DNA of 64,000 nt, from assembly GCA_028829895.1 (NCBI GenBank), contig CM054183.1, positions 70,679,071-70,743,070 on the forward strand. Reading direction: 5' to 3'. Within the stretch, counting starts at the first letter, position 1, and each line of letters starts with the position of its first letter. Of the stretch, positions 46,010 to 57,499 are shown one piece after another. Under the pieces are notes generated by a model. It was not told the DNA's origin and searched no databases. It was given only the letters and a program-made list of their open reading frames with translations. Both the position numbers and the translations under genes were made by a program. The stretch is from Sinotaia quadrata (lineage: Eukaryota; Mollusca; Gastropoda; Architaenioglossa; Viviparidae).

Positions 46010-46515
46010 ACTGAACTGTCTCGTGAGTAACATCATGCATAATAAATACTACAAACATATACTTGTTAACTGTCATGTGAGGAACATCATGCATAATAAA
46101 TACTACAAACATATACTTGTTAACTGTCATGTGAGTAACATCATGCATAATAAATACTACAAACATATACTTGTTAACTGTCATGTGAGGAACATCATGC
46201 ATAAATACTACAAACATATATTTGTTAACTGTCTCGTGAGTAACATCATGCATAAATACTACAAACATATATTTGTTAACTGTCTCGTGAGTAACATCAT
46301 GCATAAATACTACAAACATATAATTGTGAATTATCTCGTAACATCATGCATAAATATTACAAACATATAATTGTGGACTTTCTCGTAAGTAACATCAAGC
46401 ATAAATAATACAAACATATAATTGTGGACTTTCTCGTAAGTAACATCATGCATAAATACTACAAACATATATTTTAGAACTGTATCGTGAGTAACATTAT
46501 GCATAAATACTATAA
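46010..46515. repeat. ~52-55 bp minisatellite, ~10 copies
   Basis: Unit GTGAGTAACATCATGCATAA then ATACTACAAACATATA then TTGTTAACTGTC. Length and sequence drift along the array. Open frames on both strands are artefacts. Confidence 0.93.
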
Positions 46516-46589
46516 AAATGAAATGAATAAATGAACAAATCTAACACAATCTGTAAATAATGAAACAAAAATCATCTACAAATGCTACA

Positions 46590-47130
46590 TACATGCAAAC
46601 AATCAACCGTAAATACTACAAACATGACTAAAATCGTCTATATATAGTACCAACGAGACCATAAATACAAATTATTTGTAAATGCTACCAGCATGACCAT
46701 ATATACAAATCGTCTTTATATACTACCAGCATGACCATATGTACAAATCGTCTTTATATACTACCAGCATGACCATATATACAAATCGTCTTTATATACT
46801 ACCAGCATGACCATATATACAAATCGTCTTTATATACTACCAGCATGACCATATATACAAATCGTCTTTATATACTACCAGCATGACCATATATACAAAT
46901 CGTCTTTATATACTACCAGCATGACCATATGTACAAATCGTCTTTATATACTACCAGCATGACCATATGTACAAATCGTCTTTATATACTACCAGCATGA
47001 CCATATGTACAAATCGTCTTTAAATGCTACTAACATCATCATAATAGAAATCATCTATAAATATTACCAGTGTCACAATACAACCATCTCTAAATACTAC
47101 CAGTATGACTATAAATAGAAATCCTCTAGA
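46590..47130. repeat. 38-bp minisatellite, ~13 copies
   Basis: Unit TACTACCAGCATGACCATAT then ATACAAATCGTCTTTATA. The centre is homogeneous and both edges are degraded (AAATACTACAAACATGACTA), the pattern expected if turnover acts mainly in the middle. Confidence 0.95.
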
Positions 47131-47204
47131 GAAGTCATAGCAGTAATGAATGTTATTCCATTCGGCGTTTGTCCTCAGGTTACCTTAACGTAGAGCCGTT
47201 GACG

Positions 47205-47629
47205 TAGACTCTGTCTCTCATTGCCCTGTCTTTTTCTCTCTCTGTCTCATTGCTTTGTCTTTTTCTCTCTGTCTCTCTCATTGCTTTGTCTTTTCTCTCT
47301 CTGTCTCTCTTTGCCTTTCTGATTTTGTGCTCACTTTCCACGTTCTGTCTCAGTTTCCTGTCATTCAACAACGTCTGCTTCTGTCTGCTCTCCTCTCTGT
47401 CTTTCTCTCCCTCCTTTCCTCTCTCTTTTGCTTTCGGTTCTCTCTCTTTACTCTTTCACTCTGTCCTGCAAATTATCTTTCTATACCTGATCTCACCATT
47501 ATGTCTTTCATTGATTTTGCTTTACATTTTCTTTTTCTTTCAGCTTTTCCTCCTACCTCTGTTCACGCACTCTCTCCGTTTCTCTCCTATCCCTCGCTGA
47601 TTCTCCCTGTGTGTCTCTTTCTGTCTTTG

Positions 47630-47686
<57 letters not shown>

Positions 47687-48240
47687 TTTTATCCGTGGCT
47701 GAATCTCCCAATCTCCATCTGTCTCTTTCTATCCCTCTCTCCCTTTGTGTCTGTCCTATCCCTGACTGACAATTCTAGTCTCCCGGTATGTCTCATTCTA
47801 CCACCACACTCTCTGTTTCTCTCCGTGACTCTTTTAATATCTGTGGCTGACTCTCTGTCTCTCCCTGTCTCTTCTCCTATCCCTGGCTGAATCTCTCGAT
47901 CTTCATGTGTCTCTTTCTATCCCTCTCTCTCTATGATTCTCTTATCCCTGGCTGAATATTCTAGTGCCCGCGTATCTCTCTTTTTATCCCTATTTCCCTC
48001 GGTGTCTCTCCTTTTATCTGTTGTTGATACTTTGTCTCTAATGTCTGTCCTTCTACCCTTGGCTGAATCTCTGTGTGTCTCTCCTCTTATCCCTGGCTGA
48101 ATCTCTCATTTTCTTTGTATCTCCTTCTATCTCTGGCTGAATCTCTCATTTTCTTTGTATCTCCTTCTATCCCTGGCTGAATCTCTCATTTTCTTTGTAT
48201 CTCCTTCTATCCCTGGCTGAAATTCTTAGTCTCCATAAGT
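47205..48240. repeat. Polypyrimidine tract with ~40-bp units and (CA)n
   Basis: One kb of CT-rich plus strand (CTCTCTGTCTCTC). (CA)n at 47,660-47,686. From 48,060 three to four units with CCCTGGCTGAATCTCTCATT then TTCTTTGTATCTCCTTCTAT. Frames of 116 and 211 codons over it are S/L/F-rich artefacts. Confidence 0.93.
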
Positions 48241-48464
48241 CTGCCCATTTATTTAGCTACCTTCTCTTATATTTCTGAACTTTCTAGATTGTAGGTGTAA
48301 ACAGCTTGCTACCACATGTTAAAACCACGAATGAAACTCGAAAGCTAGACAAGAACTGAATGATAGTAATGGTTTCATCAATCTCAGGTCTTAACTACAT
48401 CCCTTGAAGAAAGGGTTTGATCCCCGTAAAGTCTCCAGAGGCGAAAACAAATACACGACCGGTT

Positions 48465-48477
48465 GGGGGGGGGGGGG
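48465..48477. repeat. Poly(G) run of 13
   Basis: Thirteen consecutive G on the plus strand, unusual in this AT-rich window. Confidence 0.97.
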
Positions 48478-48555
48478 TTGTTTCCAAGTCGCGTGCAGGG
48501 CCTGACCGATTCCCTTTCCTAATCGTAAAAGACGGATGGGGTCATAAGGTGAAGG

Positions 48556-48855
48556 CTATCGATCTAAAGTGACAGTTTGGAAAAAGAAATAAGTCTTGTT
48601 ATCAGAACATTTTCCTTCAAGATACTTGAATTTGGGGCAAGTCATCTGGTGAAGATTTATCACTTGTTTTGCTATTACTTTGAATTCAGATTTATCAAAT
48701 ATTTTACTTTTAACTTTGATGGGATTCATGGAGACAACTCCTGTAAAATGGCTGCAAATTATATGATCTTTGAAGGTGTTAACTGAAATACTGAAATATT
48801 TATGTTGTATCACGGCTCGTCGCCTGCTCGCTGACATTGACATGCTGTAGTTCAT
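48556..48855 (-). CDS. Open frame of unknown function (99 aa), possible terminal exon
   Basis: A non-repetitive minus-strand frame with coding-like composition: lysine-rich, three cysteines (HIICSHF, QMTCPKF, GKCSDN) and a short aromatic tail (TYFFFQT) before TAG. Within it AAATATTTCAGTATTTCAG could serve as a 3' splice site, in which case the last ~73 codons would be a terminal exon. No family recognised and no upstream exon found. Among the unassigned frames this is one of the more plausible, but chance is not excluded. Confidence 0.25.
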   Translation of the reverse strand: MNYSMSMSASRRRAVIQHKYFSISVNTFKDHIICSHFTGVVSMNPIKVKSKIFDKSEFKVIAKQVINLHQMTCPKFKYLEGKCSDNKTYFFFQTVTLDR

Positions 48856-49125
48856 TTAGATAGTCATTAGCAAGATGACATTATCACGATCTATTTACTT
48901 CTGCCCGGAGTTAGAACAGTTTTACAAAAGGCATTTCTTTTAACGGTATTTTTAATTCAAAGGAAAGTTATTCAAAACTGTTTAGAACTGATAACACCGT
49001 TATTATCTACTCTGAGTCATCTGTTGTTTTTGCATTCAAACCCGTGTTTGTTGTGGGAATATTCTTTACTCACTTGAACTTTCGGAATGCAAGCGTGATA
49101 TTTAATGAAATAAATGCTGTTTACT
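48856..49125. other. Unique sequence, no gene seen
   Basis: AT-rich flank between the 99-aa frame and the next array. Confidence 0.4.
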
Positions 49126-49250
49126 TTCGCTTACTTAAGCACGCGTGATATTGAATGATTTAAATGATGTTATTTACTTTCGCTTACTTAAGCACGCGTG
49201 ATATTTAATTATTTAAATGATATTATTTACTTTCGCTTACTTAAGCTAAG
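49085..49250. repeat. ~57-bp minisatellite, 3 copies
   Basis: Unit with CTTTCGCTTACTTAAGCACG then CGTGATATTTAATGA. Confidence 0.9.
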
Positions 49251-49369
49251 ATTTAAGTTACTGAATAAAGCGCAGAGGCAGGACGCTTTTGATACATTTA
49301 CTTGCATATAACTCAGGAATCTTATTTATTACTTTATTTATTATAAAGCTTTATCTTTTCCAGGAATTA

Positions 49370-49560
49370 ATCTTTTCTCCTTTCTTCCACGTGTGTAAAG
49401 TTTACCAATTTGAAAGAACAACCCCCATAACTTTTCTCCTTTGTTCCACGTGTGTAAAGTTTACCAATTTGAAAGAACAACCCCCATAACTTTTCTCCTT
49501 TGTTCCACGTGTGTAAAGTTTACCAATTTGAAAGCACAAACCCCATAACTTTCAAACAAG
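49370..49560. repeat. 59-bp minisatellite, ~3 copies
   Basis: Unit TTTTCTCCTTTGTTCCACGT then GTGTAAAGTTTACCAATTTG then AAAGAACAACCCCCATAAC. Confidence 0.95.
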
Positions 49561-49749
49561 GAGATACTACAGAAAGCAGTGGCAGTAAACAAATGCTTAC
49601 ATTAAAAATAATTTAGTTTGCACATTTAAGAAGTCGTATCCCTCTCTTAATAGTTTGTGTAACTGATGGATATATTCCTATGTTTCGTGGTAGCTTATCA
49701 ATTGTTAAAAACTATTCCTTGTACATTATTATATAGTGCATTGACTACG

Positions 49750-50235
49750 CGCTGTGATGATGACAGCCTGCTTCTGTACTGGTCAGCGTTCGATGTGCTG
49801 ATGATATTCTGCTTCTGTACTGGTCAGTACTCGCTGTGGTGATGAGAGCCTGCTTCTGTACTTGCCAGAGCTCGCTGTTGTAATATCTGCATTGGTCAGT
49901 GCTCGCTGTAGTAATATCTGCATTGGTCAATGCTCGCTGTTTTAACCTCTTTATTGGTCAGTGCTCGCTGTGGTCATCTCTGTACTGGATAGTGCTCGCT
50001 GTTTTAATCTTTGCATTGGTCAGCGTTCGCTGTAGTAATATCTGCACTGGTCAGTGCTCGCTGTGGTAATCTCTGTACTGGTCAGTGCTTGCTGTAGTAA
50101 TATTTGCACTGGTCAGTGTTCACTTTACTAATCTCTGTACTGGTCAGTGCTCGCTGTAGTAATCTCTGTTCTGGTCAGTGTTCGCTGTGGTAACCTCTGA
50201 ACTGGTCAGTGCTCGCCGTGTTAATCTTTGCAGGT
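49750..50235. repeat. ~31-bp minisatellite, ~15 copies
   Basis: Unit GGTCAGTGCTCGCTGTAGTA then ATATCTGCACT, with point variation in most copies, so it is an older array than those at 31.3 or 38 kb. Confidence 0.92.
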
Positions 50236-50439
50236 GGAAGATGACACTTGTCGAATTGTTTACCTTCAAGGTCACTATGTAATTGCAATGAGGATCGAAT
50301 TCAGAATTTAATCACTGAGAGTACTTTCATATCCAAACCGGTCACTGTCATTAGCAAATCGATACTGTAGTCCCCCATTGCTGAGTTGCATTCCATTTGT
50401 TTACCTGAATGTAAAGAAGTCGTATAAATACCTGTCGGT

Positions 50440-50790
50440 TTTATTATCAAGTCATGGAGATCGATTTTATTATGAGGTTATGAAAAGAGATTTTATTTTT
50501 AAGTAATGAGGAGCAGATTTTATTAGGAGATTAAAAATATTTTTATGAGTGAGGAGGATAGGTTTTGTTACGAAGTTATGAAAAGAGATTTTATTATGAA
50601 ATTATAAATAGAAATTTTATTACAAAGTAAAAGGAGATTTATTATTATGAGATTATGGCGAAAAATTTCATTGAGGTTATGAGGAGCTATGTTATTATGC
50701 AGGGAAGAGTAGAGTTGTTACGAAGTGAAAAGGAGAGTTGTTATGAAATGAAAAGGAGAGTTGTTATGAAGTGAAAAGGAGAGGAGATTC
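50440..50790. repeat. Degenerate ~25-30 bp GA/TTAT-rich repeat
   Basis: Core GAGATTTTATTATGAGGTTA shifting to AAGTGAAAAGGAGAGTTGTT at the right end. 50,236-50,439 is unique. Confidence 0.75.
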
Positions 50791-50815
50791 GATATGTTTA
50801 AAGTGCGCGTATTAT

Positions 50816-50817
50816 GT

Positions 50818-50890
<73 letters not shown>

Positions 50891-50922
50891 TGAGTGTGTG
50901 TGTGTGAGTGTGTGTGTGTGTT
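50816..50922. repeat. (GT)n microsatellite
   Basis: About 50 GT dinucleotides with three GA interruptions. Confidence 0.97.
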
Positions 50923-50939
50923 ACACCCTCTTAGCACCG

Positions 50940-51305
50940 TTCACTCGTTATGATTATCATTTATTAATTAATATATATTAATAACACATAACAAGTGACA
51001 GGTCATCGATAATCTTAATTTATAGTTATAAATAATTCTCCTACAAGACCACTTGGCGGATTATAAGTGTCCTAAAATTCTACTCTTTACACAATAATAA
51101 GATAAACATTTCAGTCACATACTAGTTCTGCAGGTGGAAACTTCTTACTAAAGGAGTAAATAAAATCAGTGTTGTATTTATATTTAACAAGCCCCCATCC
51201 ACCCACTATTACTCCAACATAAGGTTTTAATATAAGTGCAAGAAGGTTTATAAATTTAACAATAATCTTTATAAACCAGAAATCAAATATACAATATGTG
51301 AATAA
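50940..51305 (+). mobile_element. Dispersed repeat B, copy 4
   Basis: Ordered blocks as in copy 2: TTATTAATTAATATATATTA, AACAAGTGACAGGTCATCGA, AATAATTCTCCTACAAG, CACTTGGCGGAT, AACATTTCAGTCACA, CCCCATCCACCCACTATTAC and AATTTAACAATAATCTTTAT. Followed by a minisatellite and then repeat A, exactly as at 12.4-14.25 kb. Confidence 0.8.
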
Positions 51306-51349
51306 AATCTAAACAGCATTTACATTTACATCACGTCACAACAATATTT

Positions 51350-51712
51350 GATTAATGCTAGACACTCAATCCGTTTGTCCTAGCATAGACACTCAATCCG
51401 TTTGTCCTAGCATAGACACTCAATCAGTTTGTCCTAGCATAGACACTCAATCAGTTTGTCCTAGCATAGACACTCAATCCGTTTGTCCTAGCATATACAC
51501 TCAATCAGTTTGTCCTAGCATAGACACTCAATCAGTTTGTCCTAGCATAGACAATCAGTTTGTCCTAGCATAGACACTCAATCAGTTTGTCCTAGCATAG
51601 ACACTCAATCAGTTTGTCCTAGCATAGACAATCAGTTTGTCCTAGCATAGACACTCAATCACTTTGTCCTAGCATAGACACTCAATCAGTTTGTCCTAGC
51701 ATAGACATCAGC
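51350..51712. repeat. 27-bp minisatellite, ~13 copies, inside the composite
   Basis: Unit TAGACACTCAATCAGTTTGT CCTAGCA, with CCG/CAG variation and two or three copies lacking the CACT. Its unit is unrelated to the arrays in the same position in the 12-14 kb composite. Confidence 0.96.
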
Positions 51713-51719
51713 AGTCAAA

Positions 51720-52062
51720 TTAACATATTTATATAATCAAATTCATGGATGTAATTCATCACAGAAATAAGAGTGGAGTCCATTCTTTCTTTATCAGTCA
51801 GTTAACTTACCATAAGTTACCAATCACATTTATGACTGGACTTGAGATATATCAAAATGAAAATGATTAGAATATAGAACTTCTTCAACAAAGTAACTTT
51901 CAGTCCATCACCATTGGATGAAGCTGTTATGAACAATGTGAGACTATTAGTCAGAAAAAACCAAAACAAACTACTCATCCACTTGGAACGGGTTTGGATT
52001 GCATGAGCAAGTTCTAGCATATTCTCCAACACTGGCAAATTTATTCTGTCACAGTGTTTGTG
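51720..52062 (-). mobile_element. Dispersed repeat A, copy 4 (internally deleted)
   Basis: On the minus strand: TGTGACAGAATAAATTTGCC, then GAGAATATGCTAGAACTTGC, TGGATGAGTAGTTTG, GGTAAGTTAACTGACTGATA and TTTCTGTGATGAATTAC. It lacks the stretch between AAATTTGCC and GTTGGAG present in copies 1 and 3. An 88-codon frame (52,083-51,817) spans part of it and retains ENMLELAHAIQTRSKWMSS, similar to other A copies. Confidence 0.72.
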
Positions 52063-52361
52063 CATGTTTATATATTTGCGCATGCATGCGTATAGTGTGT
52101 TTGTATATGTTATGTTTAGTGTGTTTGTGCGTGCTTTTATGTTTAGTGTATTTGTGCGTGCTTGTGTTTAGTGTTTGTGCAAATAATGCTTGAATGCATA
52201 TATAACCTAGTATGAGTGCGTGCGTGAATTTAATGTGTAAGTGTCGTGTGCAGAAAAAAAATATTTAAACATTCTCTCTCATGATCTGAACCTTAACGAT
52301 ATATCAGTCCTACAAAGCCTTTGTTGCAAGTGCTCGCTCTTACGGTATACGCTACCTCTCC

Positions 52362-52526
52362 ATGACGACGAAAACGCCATGCATACTTTCGGATATTAGG
52401 AGAGTAGCGTTACCTCCCTTTCTAACAAAGAGGTTCAGGCGGCGTGTACGGACCAAGGAAAATGTAAATATTGTTTGCATAGAAAGTAAAGGCACTTCCA
52501 TTACTCCATTAAAATTTGATAACTGA
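52362..52526 (+). CDS. Short basic open frame (54 aa), unknown
   Basis: A 54-codon frame in a less AT-rich patch (MTTKTPCILSDI, then RRVALPPFLTKRFRRRVRTK). The overlapping minus frame (52,352-52,549) is its shadow or vice versa. The Arg-rich stretch after LPPFL is vaguely like N-terminal regions of some retroelement proteins, but I cannot assign it. Upstream sequence is open without a Met back to about 52,330. Confidence 0.18.
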   Translation: MTTKTPCILSDIRRVALPPFLTKRFRRRVRTKENVNIVCIESKGTSITPLKFDN

Positions 52527-52839
52527 ACGAAAGCTGGCTCGAGAATCAAACATTACTCTAGTTGAAAGTGAAGGGCCGTTTGTAGATTGTTCAATCAAAC
52601 ATTAACGCATTGAGTTTTATATTTCTTACTGTTTTCTTTCCTTTTCTGTCTAGGTAATAAATAAAATGCTAACACGGTAAATTCGGATACTGAGGACCAA
52701 ATTTCTAACTGTGCTTATGTGTCTTTCTCTTTATATGCTGCCTCTCTCTATCTGTCCATCGGTGTCAGTCTCTCAGTGTAGAATGTGTCATTGCCTATTC
52801 TTCAGTTCCACATATACACACGCAAACACATAATTATAC

Positions 52840-52876
52840 AAACACACACATACACACACACACACACAAGCACGCA

Positions 52877-52925
<49 letters not shown>

Positions 52926-52984
52926 GTGTGTGTGGAGTGAGAGAGATACTCCCTCACATTTACAAGCACACAAAGGCCACCACA

Positions 52985-53045
<61 letters not shown>
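52840..53045. repeat. Compound microsatellite with duplicated spacer
   Basis: (CA)n, (AT)n, (TG)n, then (AT)n at 52,986-53,009 and (AG)n at 53,009-53,041. The sequence ACTCCCTCACA..ACACAAAGGCCACCAC occurs on both sides of the AT/AG block (52,947-52,984 and 53,042-53,083), so the block was duplicated with its flank. Confidence 0.95.
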
Positions 53046-53209
53046 CCCTCACACATACAAACACACACACAAAGGCCACCACTATATATTTATTTCGTGC
53101 TGAAGATTATACACCATGATGGGGAAAATGTGCATAAAACAATTTGGTATCAATCGTATTTGATAAACGGGTTGACGTCAAGCTGTTATTTACGTCGTCT
53201 TTGTTTGGA

Positions 53210-53575
53210 TGTCCGCCATTCGTAACGTTTCTGTTACACTTCTTGAGGCTGATCATGAATGTCTGTATCACAACTAACGAAGTCCGCCATTCGTAACATT
53301 TCTGTTACACTTCTTGAGGCTGATCATGAATATCTGTATCACAGCTAACGATGTCCGCCATTCGTAACATTTCTGTTACACTTCTTGAGGCTGATCATGA
53401 ATATCTGTATCACAGCTAACGATGTCCGCCATTCGTAACATTTCTGTTACACTTCTTGAGGCTGATCATGAATGTCTGTATCACAGCTAACGAAGTCCGC
53501 CATTCGTAGAGTTTCTGTTACACTTCTTGAGGCTGATCATAAATATCTGTATCACAGCTAACGAAGTTTTATTTT
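53210..53575. repeat. 71-bp minisatellite, 5 copies
   Basis: Unit GTCCGCCATTCGTAACATTT then CTGTTACACTTCTTGAGGCT then GATCATGAATATCTGTATCA. Same length as, but unrelated to, the 71-bp unit at 36.3-38.1 kb. Confidence 0.96.
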
Positions 53576-53734
53576 CGTGCATGAGGACCACATAGTACGT
53601 TACATTTTACTGCGTTAAAACATGGAGCAAAGTTGACTGATTTTGTCAAGTTTTACTGCGTTAGATATGAAAAAGTATTGAATAACCGTCACTTTTAGTC
53701 GCTTCACTGCTGTCAGTACGAAAGAATGCAATAT

Positions 53735-55045
53735 GTACGCCTGTCTTTGTCAAGTTTCACTAAATTTAACCACCTCTGTAGATAAAGAAAAGACTCTACA
53801 GGGTTGCCTCATCTTCAATCAAGTTTCACTGTTTAGGAACAAACATTGTATGTCCGTCACGTCTATGGTCAAGTTTCACTGCTACCGATACGAAACAACA
53901 CTGTCTGTCCACCCATCCTTAGTCATGTTTCACTAATGTTGATACGAAACAACACTGTCTCTCCACTCATCCTTAGTCATGTTTCACTAATGTTGATACG
54001 AAACAACACTGTCTCTCCACTCATCCTTAGCCATGTTTCACTAATGTTGATACGAAACAACACTGTCTCTCCACTCATCCTTAGCCATGTTTCACTAATG
54101 TTGATACGAAACAACACTGTCTCTCCACTCATCCTTAGTCATGTTTCACTAATGTTGATACGAAACAACACTGTCTCTCCACTCATCCTTAGTCATGTTT
54201 CACTAATGTTGATACGAAACAACACTGTCTCTCCACTCATCCTTAGTCATGTTTCACTAATGTTGATACGAAACAACACTGTTTGTCCACCCATCCTTAG
54301 CCATATTTCACTAATGTTGACGAAACAACACTGTTTGTCCACCCATCCTTAGCCATGTTTCACTAATGTTGATACGAAACAACACTGTTTGTCCACCCAT
54401 TCTTAGCCATGTTTCACTAATGCTGATACGAAACAACACTGTTTGTCCACCCATCCTTAGTCATGTTTCACTAATGTTGATACGAAACAACACTGTTTGT
54501 CCACCCATCCTTAGTCATGTTTCACTAATGTTGATACGAAACAACACTGTTTGTCCACCCATCCTTAGTCATGTTTCACTAATGTTGATACGAAACAACA
54601 CTGTCTCTCCACTCATCCTTAGTCATGTTTCACTAATGTTGATACGAAACAACACTGTCTCTCCACTCATCCTTAGTCATGTTTCACTAATGTTGATACG
54701 AAACAACACTGTTTGTCCACCCATCCATAGCCATATTTCACTAATGTTGACGAAACAACACTGTTTGTCCACCCATCCTTAGCCATGTTTCACTAATGTT
54801 GATACGAAACAACACTGTTTGTCCACCCATTCTTAGCCATGTTTCACTAATGTTGATACGAAACAACACTGTTTGTCCACCCATCCTTAGTCATGTTTCA
54901 CTAATGTTGATACGAAACAACACTGTTTGTCCACCCATCCTTAGTCATGTTTCACTAATGTTGATACGAAACAACACTGTTTGTCCACCCATCCTTAGTC
55001 ATGTTTCACTAATGTTGATACGAAACAACGTTATATGTCTGCCCC
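53735..55045. repeat. 54-bp minisatellite, ~22 copies, higher-order
   Basis: Unit CATGTTTCACTAATGTTGAT then ACGAAACAACACTGT then [CT]T[CG]TCCAC[TC]CATCCTTAG. Two subtypes (CTCTCCACTC and TTGTCCACCC) occur in blocks. A unit with a 2-bp deletion (GTTGACGAAAC) and CCATATTTC occurs at 54,301 and again at 54,731, marking duplication of a block of eight units (430 bp). Units before 53,870 are diverged. Open frames reading an 18-residue repeat (VSLMLIRNNTVSPLILSH) are by-products. Confidence 0.97.
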
Positions 55046-55049
55046 ATTT

Positions 55050-55555
55050 TCAATCACTGTTGTCTACATAGAGCCAATCTGTATCAGGATGCCTAGGAAA
55101 CTAAAGCCTGGGGCCAACTTTTCTCCTTTAAGCCTGCTGCAAGCTTTTGTCATTTAAGCCTGTTTTGCGGACGAACATCTTCCACCTTTAATAATGAACT
55201 TTGATTAAAAATAAATAAATGATCATTTTATAATCTGCAAGCACCTGTATATATTATACATTTGGACTTTAAAAAAAATAAACTATGAAGTTAATTCATA
55301 TAAAGCATGATGACTGACACACCAATGACCTGAAGTCAAAATATTCTACATCGGTCGATACCCAAACGACCGCGACATCAATTATGCAGTTTTACGAGAA
55401 AATGTCTTTCCTCCATTTATCATGGGAATAAAATAAAGTTTAGGGAAGTGCGAGATAAACATTGCTCAAGAACTTTAACACTTTTCACTAACATCGCACT
55501 AGTGCATACAACTAATTATAAAAGTATGTGCATTCAGACATGCACATATGCATAC
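55050..55555. other. Unique sequence, no gene seen
   Basis: No arrays or recognisable motif. Short recurrence of 'TTTAAGCCTG' at 55,117-55,163. Confidence 0.45.
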
Positions 55556-55574
55556 GCGCTATATATAGCACACG

Positions 55575-55880
55575 AAATACAATATACATCAAGAATAAAT
55601 AGCAACATAATATACAAGAAGAATATATAACAAAACACTATACAACACGAATATATAACAACACAATATAAAACAAGAATATGTAACAACACAATATACA
55701 ACAAGAATATGTAACAACACAATATACAACAAGAATATATAACAACATAATATACCTTAAGAATGTATACCAACATAATATGCAAAAATAATGTATCACA
55801 GCATAATACACAAGAATTTATAACAACATAATATACAAAAGTCTATAATATCATAATACACAAGAATGTATGTCCTAATA
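55575..55880. repeat. ~28-bp AT-rich minisatellite, ~10 copies
   Basis: Unit AAGAATATATAACAACACAA TATACAAC, degrading rightwards. Confidence 0.9.
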
Positions 55881-55964
55881 TATCAAATATAAGAACTGAA
55901 ATAAAATGTTTAAATCCCAGAGCAGTGCTTATACACATTGTATGACAGCATCTCATTGAAAGAG

Positions 55965-56550
55965 TCATGTCTCGATATCATTTTTAATATCGTCTTAAAA
56001 TAGATAGACCTCTATATCTTTTAAAATACCATCATACAATCCCCTTGTCTCCTTATCTTATTAATACACTCTTAAACTAACAATATCGTCATATTAAAAA
56101 AGTCTTTTAAACACAATCATATAGTCCACAGAATATCGTCGTGAAATAGTCATGTCTACATATTTTTTTTTAAATATCTTTTTATGTATAATCATGTCTA
56201 CATACATGTAGTTTGTTGAGATTTTGTCTTGGAACAGGCGTGTATACAATTTAATAAAATGTCGGGGGGTCTTGAAACCAATCAAGTATGCATATTTTAG
56301 GCTTATAGTCTTGAAATAATCATTGCTATATATTTCAGATATATCGCCTGGAAATAATAATGTCTACCTATTAATACAACATCGTCATGAAGTAAACAAG
56401 TCTACATATTTTTGGTAATATTTTAAAATAATCATGTCAAAATGTTTCAGATATATCATCTTGAAATAATCATGGCACAGTATTTTAGAGATATAATTCT
56501 TTCTGCGTTTTTCAGAGACATTTCCTTGAAATAATCATGACGTAATATTT
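55965..56550. repeat. Highly degenerate ~55-60 bp repeat
   Basis: Recurring CTTGAAATAATCATG and GTCTACATATTT motifs without a stable period; an old array. Confidence 0.6.
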
Positions 56551-56556
56551 TAGAGA

Positions 56557-57085
56557 TTGAAAGAAAAACAAAGAATCTTTAGCTACATATTCGTTATTTT
56601 GACCTATTGCCTGAAAGTTTTCTCCCTTCTTGTGACCTTGATCTATTTATATCGTAATGCTGCCTTATGGATAATAGGATTGAGGTCCTTTACATTTTTA
56701 ATATTATTTCTGATTTCTGTCAAGCTCTTCTGCTCAGCTTTCTCTCCTGCCGATGCCTCCTACGCAATGGATTAAAGTGCCCCGTTTGCCTTGCGTTACT
56801 GAGATTGGCCAGACTGCGGTGCCAGACTGCGGTGCCGTCCTATCTTTTCCATATAACATTATATACCAACGTGAATGATACATTGAGTAAACTTTGTAGT
56901 TAGCAAGCTGGCATAGAAATAAAAGACATGGAGTTTAGAAAATAATTTACGAAATCCTCGGCGACAATGTGTTTGATTTCAGCAATTTAATGCAGGAAAT
57001 AGATTTAATATGGAAATGGAAATATAGTATCTTAGTTTTCACGTAGTGCTTGTTATACAACGTGTTACTAATGCATCACCCAGGA
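56557..57085. other. Unique sequence with a hydrophobic frame
   Basis: Frame 56,557-56,775 (72 codons) is strongly hydrophobic (FSLLVTLIYLYRNAALWII) but has no recognised family. AT-rich DNA readily produces such frames. Nothing else seen. Confidence 0.35.
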
Positions 57086-57089
57086 CAGA

Positions 57090-57265
57090 CAGACACAAAA
57101 ACATACACACCTACACACATATACACACCTACACACACACCTACACACATACACACATACACATATTCACCTACACAAACACACACAATACACACACATA
57201 CACACAAACATACACAAACATACACACACAAACATACACATACACAAACATACACACCTACACAC

Positions 57266-57306
<41 letters not shown>

Positions 57307-57327
57307 CACACACCTACACACAAAACA
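57090..57327. repeat. CA-rich imperfect microsatellite
   Basis: ACACACCTACACAC-type units over 230 bp, with a pure (CA)n core at 57,270-57,302. All frames over it are artefacts. Confidence 0.95.
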
Positions 57328-57499
57328 TACATCATAGAAAATGTTTGCAACACATAATGAGAAATGTTCATTTCATTCACATCGACGTTGTCTTCAGAAA
57401 GCTTTGCTTGGCTCTCCCGCACTGATGTGTATATATTTTTGTAATGTGTAAGTACATTTCTGCCACTCGTTTGTAAGTTAAGTTTGTATCCTCGTGTAA

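Noticed and set aside
47250..47890. 116- and 211-codon frames
   Set aside because: S/L/F-rich translation of a polypyrimidine tract; no domain.
53846..55071. 168-, 138- and 91-codon repetitive frames
   Set aside because: 54-bp array; frames break only at the 2-bp-deleted units, as expected for non-coding DNA.
56557..56775. Hydrophobic 72-codon frame as a membrane protein
   Set aside because: AT-rich DNA commonly yields F/L/I-rich frames; no family signature or promoter.
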